This document shows, piece after piece, positions 1 to 7,417 of a stretch of 37,319 nt of DNA (its first letter is position 1; each line of letters begins with the position of its first letter). The position numbers were made by a program, and so were the translations under genes. The DNA lies in the NCBI GenBank assembly GCA_016866305.1, contig VGMX01000020.1, forward strand, positions 1 to 37,319. Reading direction: 5' to 3'. The DNA comes from Chlorobiota bacterium (GTDB lineage: Bacteria; Bacteroidota; Chlorobiia; Chlorobiales; Chlorobiaceae). The notes beneath the pieces are model-generated. The model worked only from the letters and a program-made list of their open reading frames with translations, searched no databases and was not told where the DNA came from.

Positions 1-124
1 TAGAGGTCAGCATCCACGAAGTCGTGCCGCTGTCGGTGACAACCTCCTCGGCTCCCCATGCCGTACCGCCGGACAACATTGCCGCTGCAAGAAACAGCAA
101 TGGATACGAGAACTTTTTCATCAT
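1..124 (-). CDS. amt: Ammonium transporter Amt, N-terminal fragment (cut by window edge)
   Basis: Only the first 41 codons are present; the gene runs off the left edge. Translating the minus strand from the ATG at 124 gives two Met, two Lys and a hydrophobic stretch ending AWGA, which reads as a cleavable signal peptide. This is followed by EEVVTDSGTTSWMLTS. The DSG-T-WMLTS segment matches the start of the first membrane helix of Amt/AmtB ammonium channels, which normally continues into ALVLLMTPGLA. Amt proteins are trimeric inner-membrane channels for ammonium; those of Gram-negative bacteria often carry a signal peptide as here. No strong Shine-Dalgarno is visible. The call rests on a short segment, so another secreted protein is possible. 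Confidence 0.55.
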   Translation of the reverse strand, partial: MMKKFSYPLLFLAAAMLSGGTAWGAEEVVTDSGTTSWMLTS

Positions 125-540
125 GATCTGATGGTTTAGATTATTCCTTAACGCCTTAATAAATTAATTTTGATACACAATAGTAGTAAATTATTAAGCT
201 TTCACCAAGAAATGATCGAATTTTATAACAAAAAAGCAGGAAAAGAGTAGTGGATGGCGGGAGAGGCAAGGAAATGGCACCCACGATAAAAAAACGTGAC
301 GGAAAAAGGGAATGCGGGGCGGTTTTTTCATCAGCCGCGATAAAACAAACCGCTGTTTTGTATATTATTTTGTGGGTTTCTGTTTGCCGCAGACGTTTTT
401 CTTTTTGAAAACCATTGCTAATTGCGCTAAATTGGATCATTAATTAGCCAATGGTTGGCTGATCGCGTTCAAATAATTTGTGCCTTGGTTATTTGCCTGC
501 GTTTCTTTTCTATCAATGCACATGTTTACTGAGACTAACA
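125..540. other. AT-rich intergenic region between amt and the RNA-binding protein gene
   Basis: These 416 bases separate two divergent genes. The stretch is clearly AT-rich compared with flanking coding sequence. A 94-codon open frame on the minus strand (156-440) has low-complexity, non-protein-like composition and I do not call it. The only structure I see is the imperfect dyad at 411-455. The region must hold the promoters for both neighbours, but I could not assign them securely. Confidence 0.6.
411..455. repeat. Imperfect inverted repeat upstream of the RNA-binding protein gene
   Basis: ACCATTGCTAATT (411-423) is mirrored by AATTAGCCAATGGT (442-455), with one extra base in the right arm and an 18-base spacer. 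It lies about 85 bases before the ATG at 541. It could be a protein-binding dyad or a stem in a long 5' leader. Genes of this RRM family are often cold-induced, with structured leaders, but that link is inference. Confidence 0.4.
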
Positions 541-813
541 ATGAATATCTACATTGGCAATTTACCCTACTCCGTTACCGAAGACGATCTCCGTGATGTA
601 TTTTCCCAGTTCGGACAGGTCGACAGCGCTAACATCATCACCGACAAGTTTTCAGGCCGCTCGAAAGGGTTTGGGTTTGTTGACATGCCGAATGACAGCG
701 AAGCACGTGAAGCTATCGAATCCATGAACGACAAGGACCTCAAAGGCCGTACCATAAAGGTAAACGAAGCCCGGCCTCGCGAAGAACGCCCGGCAAGAAG
801 GGATCGCTACTGA
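541..813 (+). CDS. Single-RRM RNA-binding protein (cyanobacterial Rbp type)
   Basis: This 90-residue protein is one RNA recognition motif. RNP-2 (IYIGNL) lies at residues 3-8 and RNP-1 (KGFGFVDM) near residues 42-49. A short basic, arginine-rich tail ends RPARRDRY. Proteins of this size and layout are common in cyanobacteria, Bacteroidetes and green sulfur bacteria. They bind single-stranded RNA and are often induced by cold. I start at the ATG at 541 because it gives the canonical MNIYIGNLPY beginning; an upstream TTG in frame would add 21 hydrophobic residues foreign to the family. The gene is monocistronic, with a strong terminator right after it. The in vivo RNA targets cannot be read from sequence. 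Confidence 0.9.
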   Translation: MNIYIGNLPYSVTEDDLRDVFSQFGQVDSANIITDKFSGRSKGFGFVDMPNDSEAREAIESMNDKDLKGRTIKVNEARPREERPARRDRY

Positions 814-839
814 TCTCCATTCCGAAAGAGTTTTACCGG

Positions 840-872
840 CAGCCGGACAGGAAACTGTCCGGCTGTTTTTTT
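840..872 (+). terminator. Rho-independent terminator after the RNA-binding protein gene
   Basis: An 11-bp GC-rich stem (CAGCCGGACAG against CTGTCCGGCTG) closes a GAAA tetraloop and is followed directly by a run of seven T. It lies 27 bases past the stop codon. Confidence 0.9.
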
Positions 873-888
873 CTGCACCTGAAACAGA

Positions 889-1383
889 TTACCGGTTCAG
901 GATAATGCCGAGATCCTCGAGCAGCGACTGAAGATCCTCTTCATGCTCGACCTCATCCTGAAGAATCTGCACCGCGAGATTGTAGGTCACGGGGTCCTTC
1001 AGACCGATCTCCTCGATAATGCTGTTGTAGACATTGATGGCGCACTGCTCCCCGACAATGTTCTGTTCGAGAATTTTTTTCACGAAGGGGTCATCCGGCG
1101 CATCGTAGCCGCAGTTGGTCCAGGTAAACCACTCACGGGGATTGGTAATTGGCGTACCCCCGAGCTGGATGATCCGGGTGGTCACCATGTCGGCGTGGCG
1201 CAGTTCATCGGCGGCATGCTGCAGCAGCTCGGCGATCACCGCATCCTTCATGGGCCCCTGCACAATCTTGGCACCCAGCCAGTACTGATAGTAAGCGAGC
1301 CATTCATCGGCAAAGGCCTTGTTCAGCAGCTCAAGCACGCGAGGAAGATGATCCCCCACGATTTCACGCCCTCTGGTTCCCAT
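889..1383 (-). CDS. Dps-like ferritin (DPSL / thioferritin-type bacterioferritin)
   Basis: A 164-residue four-helix-bundle iron protein. Likely di-iron ligands are E27, E60 with H63 (ADELRHAD), E112, and E144 with H147 (DEVEHEED). Cys91 and Cys114 lie between helices 2 and 3. A cysteine pair in this area marks the Dps-like (DPSL) group described in archaea and some anaerobic bacteria, which oxidise Fe(II) with peroxide and store iron in a 12-subunit shell. I start at 1383, where AAGGAG sits at optimal spacing (1390-1395); a longer in-frame Met upstream lacks this. The gene lies 25 bases after the epimerase gene on the same strand and is probably cotranscribed. The role is likely protection from peroxide and free iron in an anaerobe. 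Confidence 0.85.
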   Translation of the reverse strand: MGTRGREIVGDHLPRVLELLNKAFADEWLAYYQYWLGAKIVQGPMKDAVIAELLQHAADELRHADMVTTRIIQLGGTPITNPREWFTWTNCGYDAPDDPFVKKILEQNIVGEQCAINVYNSIIEEIGLKDPVTYNLAVQILQDEVEHEEDLQSLLEDLGIILNR

Positions 1384-1408
1384 AAGAGTCTCCTTTTTTG
1401 TGTTCTTT

Positions 1409-2350
1409 TTATTTGTTGTTTGCAACAAGATCCTTCAGCGCTTCACCAAGATCGGCGTAACGGAACACGAAGCCGTTGCGCATCAACTCTCCCGGGACCA
1501 CCCGCTGCCCTTTTACGGCATACTCGGCGCCTTCGCCAAGAAGCAGCTGCACGGCGAGCTTCGGGACCGGAAGAATCGACGGACGCCCCATAACCGAGCC
1601 CAGTTCACGGGCGAAATCGCTCATGGATGCGGGCACAGGGGCCACCGCGTTCACCGCACCGACATAGCGGGAATCGTCAAGGATGTCAAGGATGCAGCTG
1701 ACCTCATCGTCGAGGTGGATCCATGAAAGGCACTGCTGGCCGGAACCGACAGGTCCTCCAAGAAAAAAACTGAACGGCGTCATCATTTTCTGCAGCATAC
1801 CTCCTTTCGTGGAAAGCACTATCCCGGTGCGGAGCAATACGAGGCGAACGCCGTATTCTCCGGCGGGTTGCGCGGCATTCTCCCAGTCGATGCAGATTTT
1901 CGCAAGAAAATCGCCCCCCCGAGGCCCCGATTCATCAAGTTCCGCAGTATCGCCGCACTCTTCGAACGAACCGTAATAGCCGATGGCCGATGCGGAAAGA
2001 AAAAGTCCGGGCTTCCGCTTTGCGGCTGCAATGGCGGCAACCATATGCCTTGTGCTCTCGATGCGCGAATCGTAGCACTCTTTTTTGTGCTCTTCGGTCC
2101 ACCGTGACTCAAGCAGCGGCTTTCCTGCCAGATGAATCACCGCTTTCGCCCCGTCAATGCAGGCAACCCACTCTCCGGAAGCCATGTCGGCGTCCCACTG
2201 CACCCAGGCTGCCGCGCCCGGAACCTTCTCCCGCGCGGCGGAGGGAGAACGGGCAAGCACGACAACCTGCTCGTTGCAAACAATAAGCCGGCGTGCAAGC
2301 TCAGCGCCGATGACACCGGTTGCTCCGGTAATGACAATATGACCTTCCAT
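1409..2350 (-). CDS. NAD(P)-dependent epimerase, TIGR01777 / YfcH (SDR39U1) family
   Basis: A 313-residue extended short-chain dehydrogenase fold. The nucleotide-binding glycine motif TGATGVIG is at the N-terminus, a SAIGYYG segment supplies the Tyr of the active site, and the C-terminal tail (PVPKLAVQLLLGEGAE ... GFVFRYADLGEAL) is the DUF1731 region typical of the YfcH/SDR39U1 family. The substrate of this family is unknown in most bacteria. I start at the ATG at 2350 (MEGHIVITGATG), which fits family members; a Met 15 codons upstream is possible. It is the first gene of a likely two-gene unit with the Dps-like ferritin. Confidence 0.88.
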   Translation of the reverse strand: MEGHIVITGATGVIGAELARRLIVCNEQVVVLARSPSAAREKVPGAAAWVQWDADMASGEWVACIDGAKAVIHLAGKPLLESRWTEEHKKECYDSRIESTRHMVAAIAAAKRKPGLFLSASAIGYYGSFEECGDTAELDESGPRGGDFLAKICIDWENAAQPAGEYGVRLVLLRTGIVLSTKGGMLQKMMTPFSFFLGGPVGSGQQCLSWIHLDDEVSCILDILDDSRYVGAVNAVAPVPASMSDFARELGSVMGRPSILPVPKLAVQLLLGEGAEYAVKGQRVVPGELMRNGFVFRYADLGEALKDLVANNK

Positions 2351-2429
2351 AACGCGATTCGTATTTTGTGAAGTCCGACAATCCTGACGGAGCATGAAAG
2401 AAAGACCTTAAAACCTTTTTTAACTGTCA

Positions 2430-2458
2430 ATTACCGGTAATAATTCCCAAAATGGGAA
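2430..2458. promoter_or_regulatory. Two adjacent palindromes in the divergent epimerase / ATP-grasp intergenic region
   Basis: ATTACCGGTAAT (2430-2441) is a perfect 12-bp palindrome. Three bases later comes TTCCCAAAATGGGAA (2444-2458), two 6-bp arms around AAA. They lie between the divergent starts at 2350 and 2579, where operators would be expected. No regulator is assigned. Confidence 0.4.
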
Positions 2459-2534
2459 CGGGAACATGAAAAAATTCGGCTTCAGGGATGCCTGACAGGC
2501 GGAACTGACCGGCCGGCATCTCAGGGCGGGGAAA

Positions 2535-2549
2535 CAGGTTTTCAACCTG
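2535..2549. repeat. Short inverted repeat upstream of the ATP-grasp ligase
   Basis: CAGGTT and AACCTG flank a TTC centre, 30 bases before the ATG at 2579. It could be an operator half of the divergent region or a small leader hairpin. No T-run follows, so it is not a terminator. Confidence 0.3.
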
Positions 2550-2578
2550 CATATTGAGTATATTCAACGAAAAACCCC

Positions 2579-4294
2579 ATGCATATAACCATCAGGACAT
2601 ATTGGGGACCGAACCCCTTCAGCAGGCGCCCATGCATCATCTTCCGTTTCGAAGAGATGACCGATAAAGATCTTTCGATCATGGCGATGGCGTCCGGAAA
2701 GGTCGCCGGTTATCTCGAAAGCAAATACGGATACCCTCACTCCGGGAATCGAAACAGAACGGCCGGCTGCCACGATGTATTTGATTTCCTCTCCAACGCT
2801 TCGCTTTTCATGCTCAATTATGTCCGTGGCGACCTTGACGAAAGCGGGTGTTTGACGGACAGCGGCATTCCCGTGCTGTTTGTCGAGTTTCATCGCCCCG
2901 AACTGACGGTGAAGGCGGTAAAAATCCTGCTCGACATGGTCTCGGAATTCTCTTGTGCAAGAATGCCGGAACTCGATGCAATCCTGAACGACTTCTGGAA
3001 TGAGTGCCAGAAAGCACATCCGGACTTCCAGGCCCATACCCTGATCGCGGCAGCCAAGACAAGAAAGACACTCTATGCACATCTTGGCAACAAACTCTGG
3101 CTGTACGGGATGGGGGTGAATTCACAGGTTTTTTTTGAAACGAGCACGATTGAGGATATGAAAAGCTGTCCTGAAATGGACAAATTATCAGGAAAAGAGA
3201 TTTTCAGGGCGGTCGGCGCGCCGACCGCCCGTTACCGGATAGTAACGAGTCGCTCCGGATTATTGCCTGCAATTGACGATATCGGCTTTCCTTGCGCAAT
3301 CAAGCCGGTCCACTCGGGTGCCGGAAAAGGGGTTACGGCAAATATCAGAACGCTTGACGAGGTTGCCTTTGCCTATCTCGAAGCATGCAGATTTGCAAAA
3401 AAAGACAACGCGGTAATGGTGGAAGAGTATGTGCCGGGAAGAGATTACCGCCTGCTCTTTGCAAGAGGGAAGTTTGTGGGCTGCGCCAGCAGCGTGGCGC
3501 CTTCTGTGACCGGTGATGGCATCAGGAGCATTCGTGAACTTATTGAAAGCATCAATGCCGGCAGAACCAGAAACCTCTATGGAAGCAACTATCTGAGACC
3601 GGTAAGGATCGATCAAGGGGTCATTGAAACGCTTTCGGTCCAGGGCCTTGGGCTGGATTCCGTCTTGCAGCCGGGCGCAAAAGTAACCTTGCGCAGAAAC
3701 ACGAACCTTGGCGGGGGAGGGCTTTCAGACGCCTTTGATACGGTGCATCCGGAAATTCTTGCCATTGCAGAAAAAATTGCCGGACACTCGGGGCTGCACA
3801 GCGTCGGAATCGATTACATAACCGAAGACATAAGCGCCTCGCCATCTCTTTCGGGCGGAAAATTCACCGAATTGAACAAAACCCCCGGAGCACCCCTGCT
3901 TTTGGCGGCCGGTTATGACATAACCGGACTGGGGAACCGGATCCTCGGCGACGGAGTCGACAACATTGCGGTGACCCTCTCCATCCTCAGGAACGATGAC
4001 TATCAGGAATACCTGAAATCGTATCGAGGCGAATACGCGCTCTTCCTGCCGGATACTGTTGCAGGACAAGGCAGGGTATCGAAATTTGAAAACCGTACCT
4101 TCAGGCAGTTGCTCTACAAGGTTTTTTCCGATAAAAACCTGAAATGCCTGGAAATTGTCGCCCAACCGGAATTTCTCGAAGCGTCCGGCTTTCCAACCGA
4201 ATACCTGACAAGGATCATTGTAGGGAAATCGTGCAGAACGAAAATGATCTCCGACACCATCGAGAAGCTCGACTGCCCGGTGCACTATGCCTGA
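2579..4294 (+). CDS. Cyanophycin-synthetase-like ATP-grasp ligase without a Mur-ligase domain
   Basis: A 571-residue protein. Residues 1-160 resemble the N-terminal domain of cyanophycin synthetase (IRTYWGPNPFSRRP at the start). Residues 200-455 are an ATP-grasp domain with the CphA signatures: PCAIKP (238-243), GAGKGVTANI (247-256), VEEYVPGRDYR (281-291), a VTGDG-x-RSIRELI block (310-322), LRRNTNLGGGG (371-381), GIDYITEDIS (410-419) and ELNKTPG (431-437). Cyanophycin synthetases are about 870 residues because a Mur-ligase-type domain that adds arginine follows. Here that half is absent, replaced by about 115 residues I do not recognise. An ATP-dependent carboxylate-amine ligation is the likely reaction, with unknown substrates. 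The gene stands alone, divergent from the epimerase. A weak ribosome site makes the start less certain, but the N-terminus fits the family. Confidence 0.75.
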   Translation: MHITIRTYWGPNPFSRRPCIIFRFEEMTDKDLSIMAMASGKVAGYLESKYGYPHSGNRNRTAGCHDVFDFLSNASLFMLNYVRGDLDESGCLTDSGIPVLFVEFHRPELTVKAVKILLDMVSEFSCARMPELDAILNDFWNECQKAHPDFQAHTLIAAAKTRKTLYAHLGNKLWLYGMGVNSQVFFETSTIEDMKSCPEMDKLSGKEIFRAVGAPTARYRIVTSRSGLLPAIDDIGFPCAIKPVHSGAGKGVTANIRTLDEVAFAYLEACRFAKKDNAVMVEEYVPGRDYRLLFARGKFVGCASSVAPSVTGDGIRSIRELIESINAGRTRNLYGSNYLRPVRIDQGVIETLSVQGLGLDSVLQPGAKVTLRRNTNLGGGGLSDAFDTVHPEILAIAEKIAGHSGLHSVGIDYITEDISASPSLSGGKFTELNKTPGAPLLLAAGYDITGLGNRILGDGVDNIAVTLSILRNDDYQEYLKSYRGEYALFLPDTVAGQGRVSKFENRTFRQLLYKVFSDKNLKCLEIVAQPEFLEASGFPTEYLTRIIVGKSCRTKMISDTIEKLDCPVHYA

Positions 4295-4328
4295 TTCTCC
4301 CCGGGAAATTTCCTGTCCGCCCGGATTG

Positions 4329-5399
4329 TCAGCCGTAACGGCGATCGAAGTCTGCAATGAATCCGCTCAACACCTCGACATCCTCGAGCCCCACCGCATT
4401 GTAAAGACTTGCACGAAAGCCGCCCCGCGAGCGATGGCCTTCAAGACCCAGCAGACCGGCTTCACGGGCCTCCTGACAAAAAACCGGCACACGCTCGGGA
4501 TCCACAGCATCAAACACCACATTCATCATCGAGCGTGAATCCGAAGGCACCGGGCAATGGAAAAGCGCTGAAGCGTCCAGTGTTTCATACAGCAGAGCCG
4601 CCTTTTTTCTGTTCAGCGCCTCCATGACCTGCAAACCGCCAACCTCCTGCTCCAGCCAGTCAAGCATGCATTCAACCACATATACTGCAAAAACCGGCGG
4701 TGTGTGATAGTTCGAACCGGCTGCTGCGTGGGTACGGTAATCAAAAAAGGGGGGCAGGTTCGACTGAATCATCTCCTGTGTTTTCCGGGGAACAACCACA
4801 ACGGTAACCCCGGCAGTCCCGATGGTCTTCTGGGCATGGGCATACATCAGCGCGAAACGGCCGGTATCGACATTCCGGCTCAGAATATCCGAGCTCATGT
4901 CGGCAACAAGCGGAACCGGTGATTCCGGCATGACCTGCCACTGTGTGCCAACCACGGTGTTGTTCGTGCAGATATGCAGATACCGCGTATCGGACCGGAT
5001 ATCGAGTGCTGAAGGAATGGCGCCGTGATCCCGTCCAGCCACGTGGACATCCCGTCCCAGCGAGCGGGCTGCGTCCAGAGCTTTTGCCGCCCAGTACCCT
5101 GTATCTGCATAATCAACAGCATCGGCGGGAGCAGAAAGGTTCATCGGAATCATGACAAACTGCAGGGAGCCTCCCCCCTGAAGAAAAAGAACCGCATCGT
5201 CACCGGCAAGCCCCATCAGCCTGCGAAGCTTTTCCTCGGTACGTTCGAGCAACTCCAGTACCGGCGAGGCGCGATGGCTGATCTCAAGCACGGAAAGTCC
5301 TGTTCCCCGGTAATCGGTCAATTCATCACGAATACGCTCCAGCACCGATCCGGGAAGCTTGCCGGGGCCGGCATAAAAATTGTGCACGTATCGGGTCAT
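4329..5399 (-). CDS. serC: Phosphoserine aminotransferase
   Basis: A 356-residue class-V PLP aminotransferase, close to the usual 360. It starts HNFYAGPGKLP, the SerC N-terminal signature (NFxAGPAxLP). It has the STS/ISHR region (LEISHRASP, 38-46), the VADMSSD block (165-171) and the PLP lysine K191 in HAQKTIGTAG. SerC converts 3-phosphohydroxypyruvate and glutamate to phosphoserine in serine biosynthesis, and also acts in pyridoxal phosphate synthesis. The ATG at 5399 gives the family N-terminus; upstream in-frame codons do not. It follows glmS by 20 bases and is probably cotranscribed. Confidence 0.93.
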   Translation of the reverse strand: MTRYVHNFYAGPGKLPGSVLERIRDELTDYRGTGLSVLEISHRASPVLELLERTEEKLRRLMGLAGDDAVLFLQGGGSLQFVMIPMNLSAPADAVDYADTGYWAAKALDAARSLGRDVHVAGRDHGAIPSALDIRSDTRYLHICTNNTVVGTQWQVMPESPVPLVADMSSDILSRNVDTGRFALMYAHAQKTIGTAGVTVVVVPRKTQEMIQSNLPPFFDYRTHAAAGSNYHTPPVFAVYVVECMLDWLEQEVGGLQVMEALNRKKAALLYETLDASALFHCPVPSDSRSMMNVVFDAVDPERVPVFCQEAREAGLLGLEGHRSRGGFRASLYNAVGLEDVEVLSGFIADFDRRYG

Positions 5400-5419
5400 G
5401 GCACGTCTGCGATGTGAAC

Positions 5420-7264
5420 TCACTCCACCGTAACCGATTTGGCAAGGTTGCGGGGACGGTCGACATTGCATCCTCGCAGGGTGGCCACATGGTATGCGAG
5501 CAACTGGAGAGGAATGACGGTCAGCAGCGGCGTTACCGGGCCTGATGCCTGGGGGATATAGATCACATGATCCGCAAGGCGGCTGATCTCCTGGTCTCCT
5601 TCGTTGGCAATGGCGATCACCCTGCCTTTCCGGCTCCGAACCTCCTCGATGTTGCTGAGCACCTTCGTGTAGGTGCTGTCGCGGGTAGCAATGAAGATGA
5701 CCGGCATGTCCTCGTCAATCAGGGCGATCGGGCCATGCTTCATTTCCGCGGCAGGGTACCCTTCTGCGTGGATATAGGAAATCTCCTTGAGTTTCAGTGC
5801 GCCTTCCAGCGCGACAGGGAAGTTATACCCCCTGCCGAGATAAAGCACGTTGCGGGCATCCTTGAGCGTTTCGGCAATAGCCCTGATCTGGTCGTTCAGA
5901 TCGAGAATACGCGAAACCTTTTCCGGAACCTTCGACAGTTCACGCAAACTCAGGGCGATTTCGTCGTGCGAAATGGTCCGGCCCTTGCTGAGCGCAAGCG
6001 CCAGCATGGAGAGCACGATCACCTGGGCCGTAAATGCCTTGGTCGAGGCCACACCCACCTCGGGACCCGCATGGGTATACATGCCGCAAAGGGTCTCGCG
6101 GGCGATGGTGGACCCGACCACATTGCAGATGCCCATGACCAGGGCGCCTTTTTCCTTCGCAAGACGCAGCGCCGCGAGCGTATCGGCGGTTTCACCCGAC
6201 TGGGAGATCACGATAACCACGTCTTCCCTCCCGACAATAGGATTGCGGTAACGGAATTCAGAAGCGTAATCGACCTCGACGGGAATGCGGGCGAACTCCT
6301 CGATCAGGTACTCGCCTATCAGTCCGGCGTGCCAGCTGGTTCCGCAGGCGCAGATCACGATGCGCTTGGCCTGTTTCAGCCGGTCGAGATAGTCTTCGAT
6401 GCCGCCGAGCTGAACCCGGCCTTCATTGAGCCTTACCCGCCCGCGCATGACATCCTGCATCACCTCGGGCTGCTCGAAAATCTCCTTGAGCATGAAGTGC
6501 TCGAAACCGCCTTTTTCGATCTTTTCAAGGCTGAAATCAAGCTCGGTGATCAGCTTCTCGCGCTCCACGTTCTCAATGGTCTTGACGGTGTAGTGGTCAC
6601 GCGTCACGACGGCCATTTCGCCATCCGACAGGTAAACCACCTTGTTGGTGTGCTCGACGATGGGCGCCGCATCGGAAGCGATGAAGAATTCGCCATCACC
6701 GATGCCGATCACCAGCGGACTGCCCTTGCGTGCCACCACGATCCTGTCGGGCTCTCGTGAAGAGATCACGCATATGCCGTATGCACCCTCGACATGCCGC
6801 AACGCCATGCGTACCGCCGATTCGAGGTCAAGCGAACTGTCGCCTTTCCAGATGCGGTCGATGAGATGCACCAGCACCTCGGAATCGGTATCACTTTCAA
6901 ATGTATAGCCCTGTCCCGACAGCTCCTGCTTGAGCACCGAGTAGTTCTCGATGATACCGTTGTGAATCAGGGCGATGTCACCGGTAACGTTCATGTGCGG
7001 ATGGGCATTGCGATCGCTCGGATCGCCGTGGGTAGCCCATCGGGTGTGGGCGATACCGGCTGTCACACCAAGCATCACGGTACCGGAAACGCTCAGGAGC
7101 TGCTCGAGATTGCCGACGCTCCCTTTCTGCTTGAGCACCGACATCTCGCCGTTCAGCACAGCGATTCCCGCAGAGTCATAGCCGCGGTACTCAAGCCGCT
7201 TCAATCCGTTCAGCAGAAGCGGCGCAGCCTCGCGCTTGCCGATATATCCAACAATTCCGCACAT
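5420..7264 (-). CDS. glmS: Glutamine--fructose-6-phosphate aminotransferase (isomerizing)
   Basis: A 614-residue full-length GlmS. Cys2 right after the initiator Met is the glutaminase nucleophile (MCGIVGYIG). The first 230 or so residues form the Ntn glutaminase domain. Two SIS sugar-isomerase domains follow, with CGTSWHAGL, SQSGETADTLAAL and STKAFTAQ. The C-terminus ends PRNLAKSVTVE, as in canonical GlmS, where it covers the active site. It makes glucosamine-6-phosphate, the first step to peptidoglycan and lipid A. No glmS ribozyme is expected in this lineage and none is obvious in the short leader. It leads a probable glmS-serC unit. Confidence 0.97.
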   Translation of the reverse strand: MCGIVGYIGKREAAPLLLNGLKRLEYRGYDSAGIAVLNGEMSVLKQKGSVGNLEQLLSVSGTVMLGVTAGIAHTRWATHGDPSDRNAHPHMNVTGDIALIHNGIIENYSVLKQELSGQGYTFESDTDSEVLVHLIDRIWKGDSSLDLESAVRMALRHVEGAYGICVISSREPDRIVVARKGSPLVIGIGDGEFFIASDAAPIVEHTNKVVYLSDGEMAVVTRDHYTVKTIENVEREKLITELDFSLEKIEKGGFEHFMLKEIFEQPEVMQDVMRGRVRLNEGRVQLGGIEDYLDRLKQAKRIVICACGTSWHAGLIGEYLIEEFARIPVEVDYASEFRYRNPIVGREDVVIVISQSGETADTLAALRLAKEKGALVMGICNVVGSTIARETLCGMYTHAGPEVGVASTKAFTAQVIVLSMLALALSKGRTISHDEIALSLRELSKVPEKVSRILDLNDQIRAIAETLKDARNVLYLGRGYNFPVALEGALKLKEISYIHAEGYPAAEMKHGPIALIDEDMPVIFIATRDSTYTKVLSNIEEVRSRKGRVIAIANEGDQEISRLADHVIYIPQASGPVTPLLTVIPLQLLAYHVATLRGCNVDRPRNLAKSVTVE

Positions 7265-7338
7265 AACAACCTGTTTTTAAAGTATATGACACAAAGGCTC
7301 CCCTGCAGAAACCCGCTCAGGGCAGAAAATTCAGAAGT

Positions 7339-7368
7339 CAAATATACGCAATATTAGAAATACGCAAT
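7339..7368 (-). promoter_or_regulatory. Candidate glmS promoter region with a repeated ATTGCGTAT element
   Basis: On the minus strand ATTGCGTAT occurs twice (7368-7360 and 7352-7344), 16 bases apart. The downstream copy runs into TATATTTG (7346-7339), about 75 bases before the glmS ATG. TATATTTG fits the Bacteroidetes-type TAnnTTTG -7 element, with a TTG 18 bases upstream. Whether Chlorobi use that motif is uncertain. Confidence 0.3.
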
Positions 7369-7417
7369 GTCCAACGACATACAATATGCCGCTCGGGAGC
7401 AATGCAACCGGCGGCTG

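Noticed and set aside
371-385. TGG-N-TTTGC match to a sigma-54 promoter before the RNA-binding protein gene
   Set aside because: Only the GG and GC positions and a few bases fit; there is no enhancer-like palindrome or activator nearby, unlike the site at 25363.
156-440. 94-codon minus-strand frame in the amt / RNA-binding protein gap
   Set aside because: AT-rich, low-complexity translation, no ribosome site and no resemblance to a known protein.
478-540. TTG start adding 21 residues to the RNA-binding protein
   Set aside because: The added residues are Cys/Leu/Phe-rich and unlike any RRM protein; the ATG at 541 gives the canonical beginning.
5567-6760. Long plus-strand open frame of 397 codons inside glmS
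   Set aside because: It is antisense to glmS, whose protein is full length with all motifs. The antisense translation has no recognisable domain and arises from GC-biased codon use.
7265-7417. glmS ribozyme or riboswitch in the leader
   Set aside because: The gap is short and AT-rich, and shows none of the conserved pseudoknot features; glmS ribozymes are mainly a Firmicutes feature.
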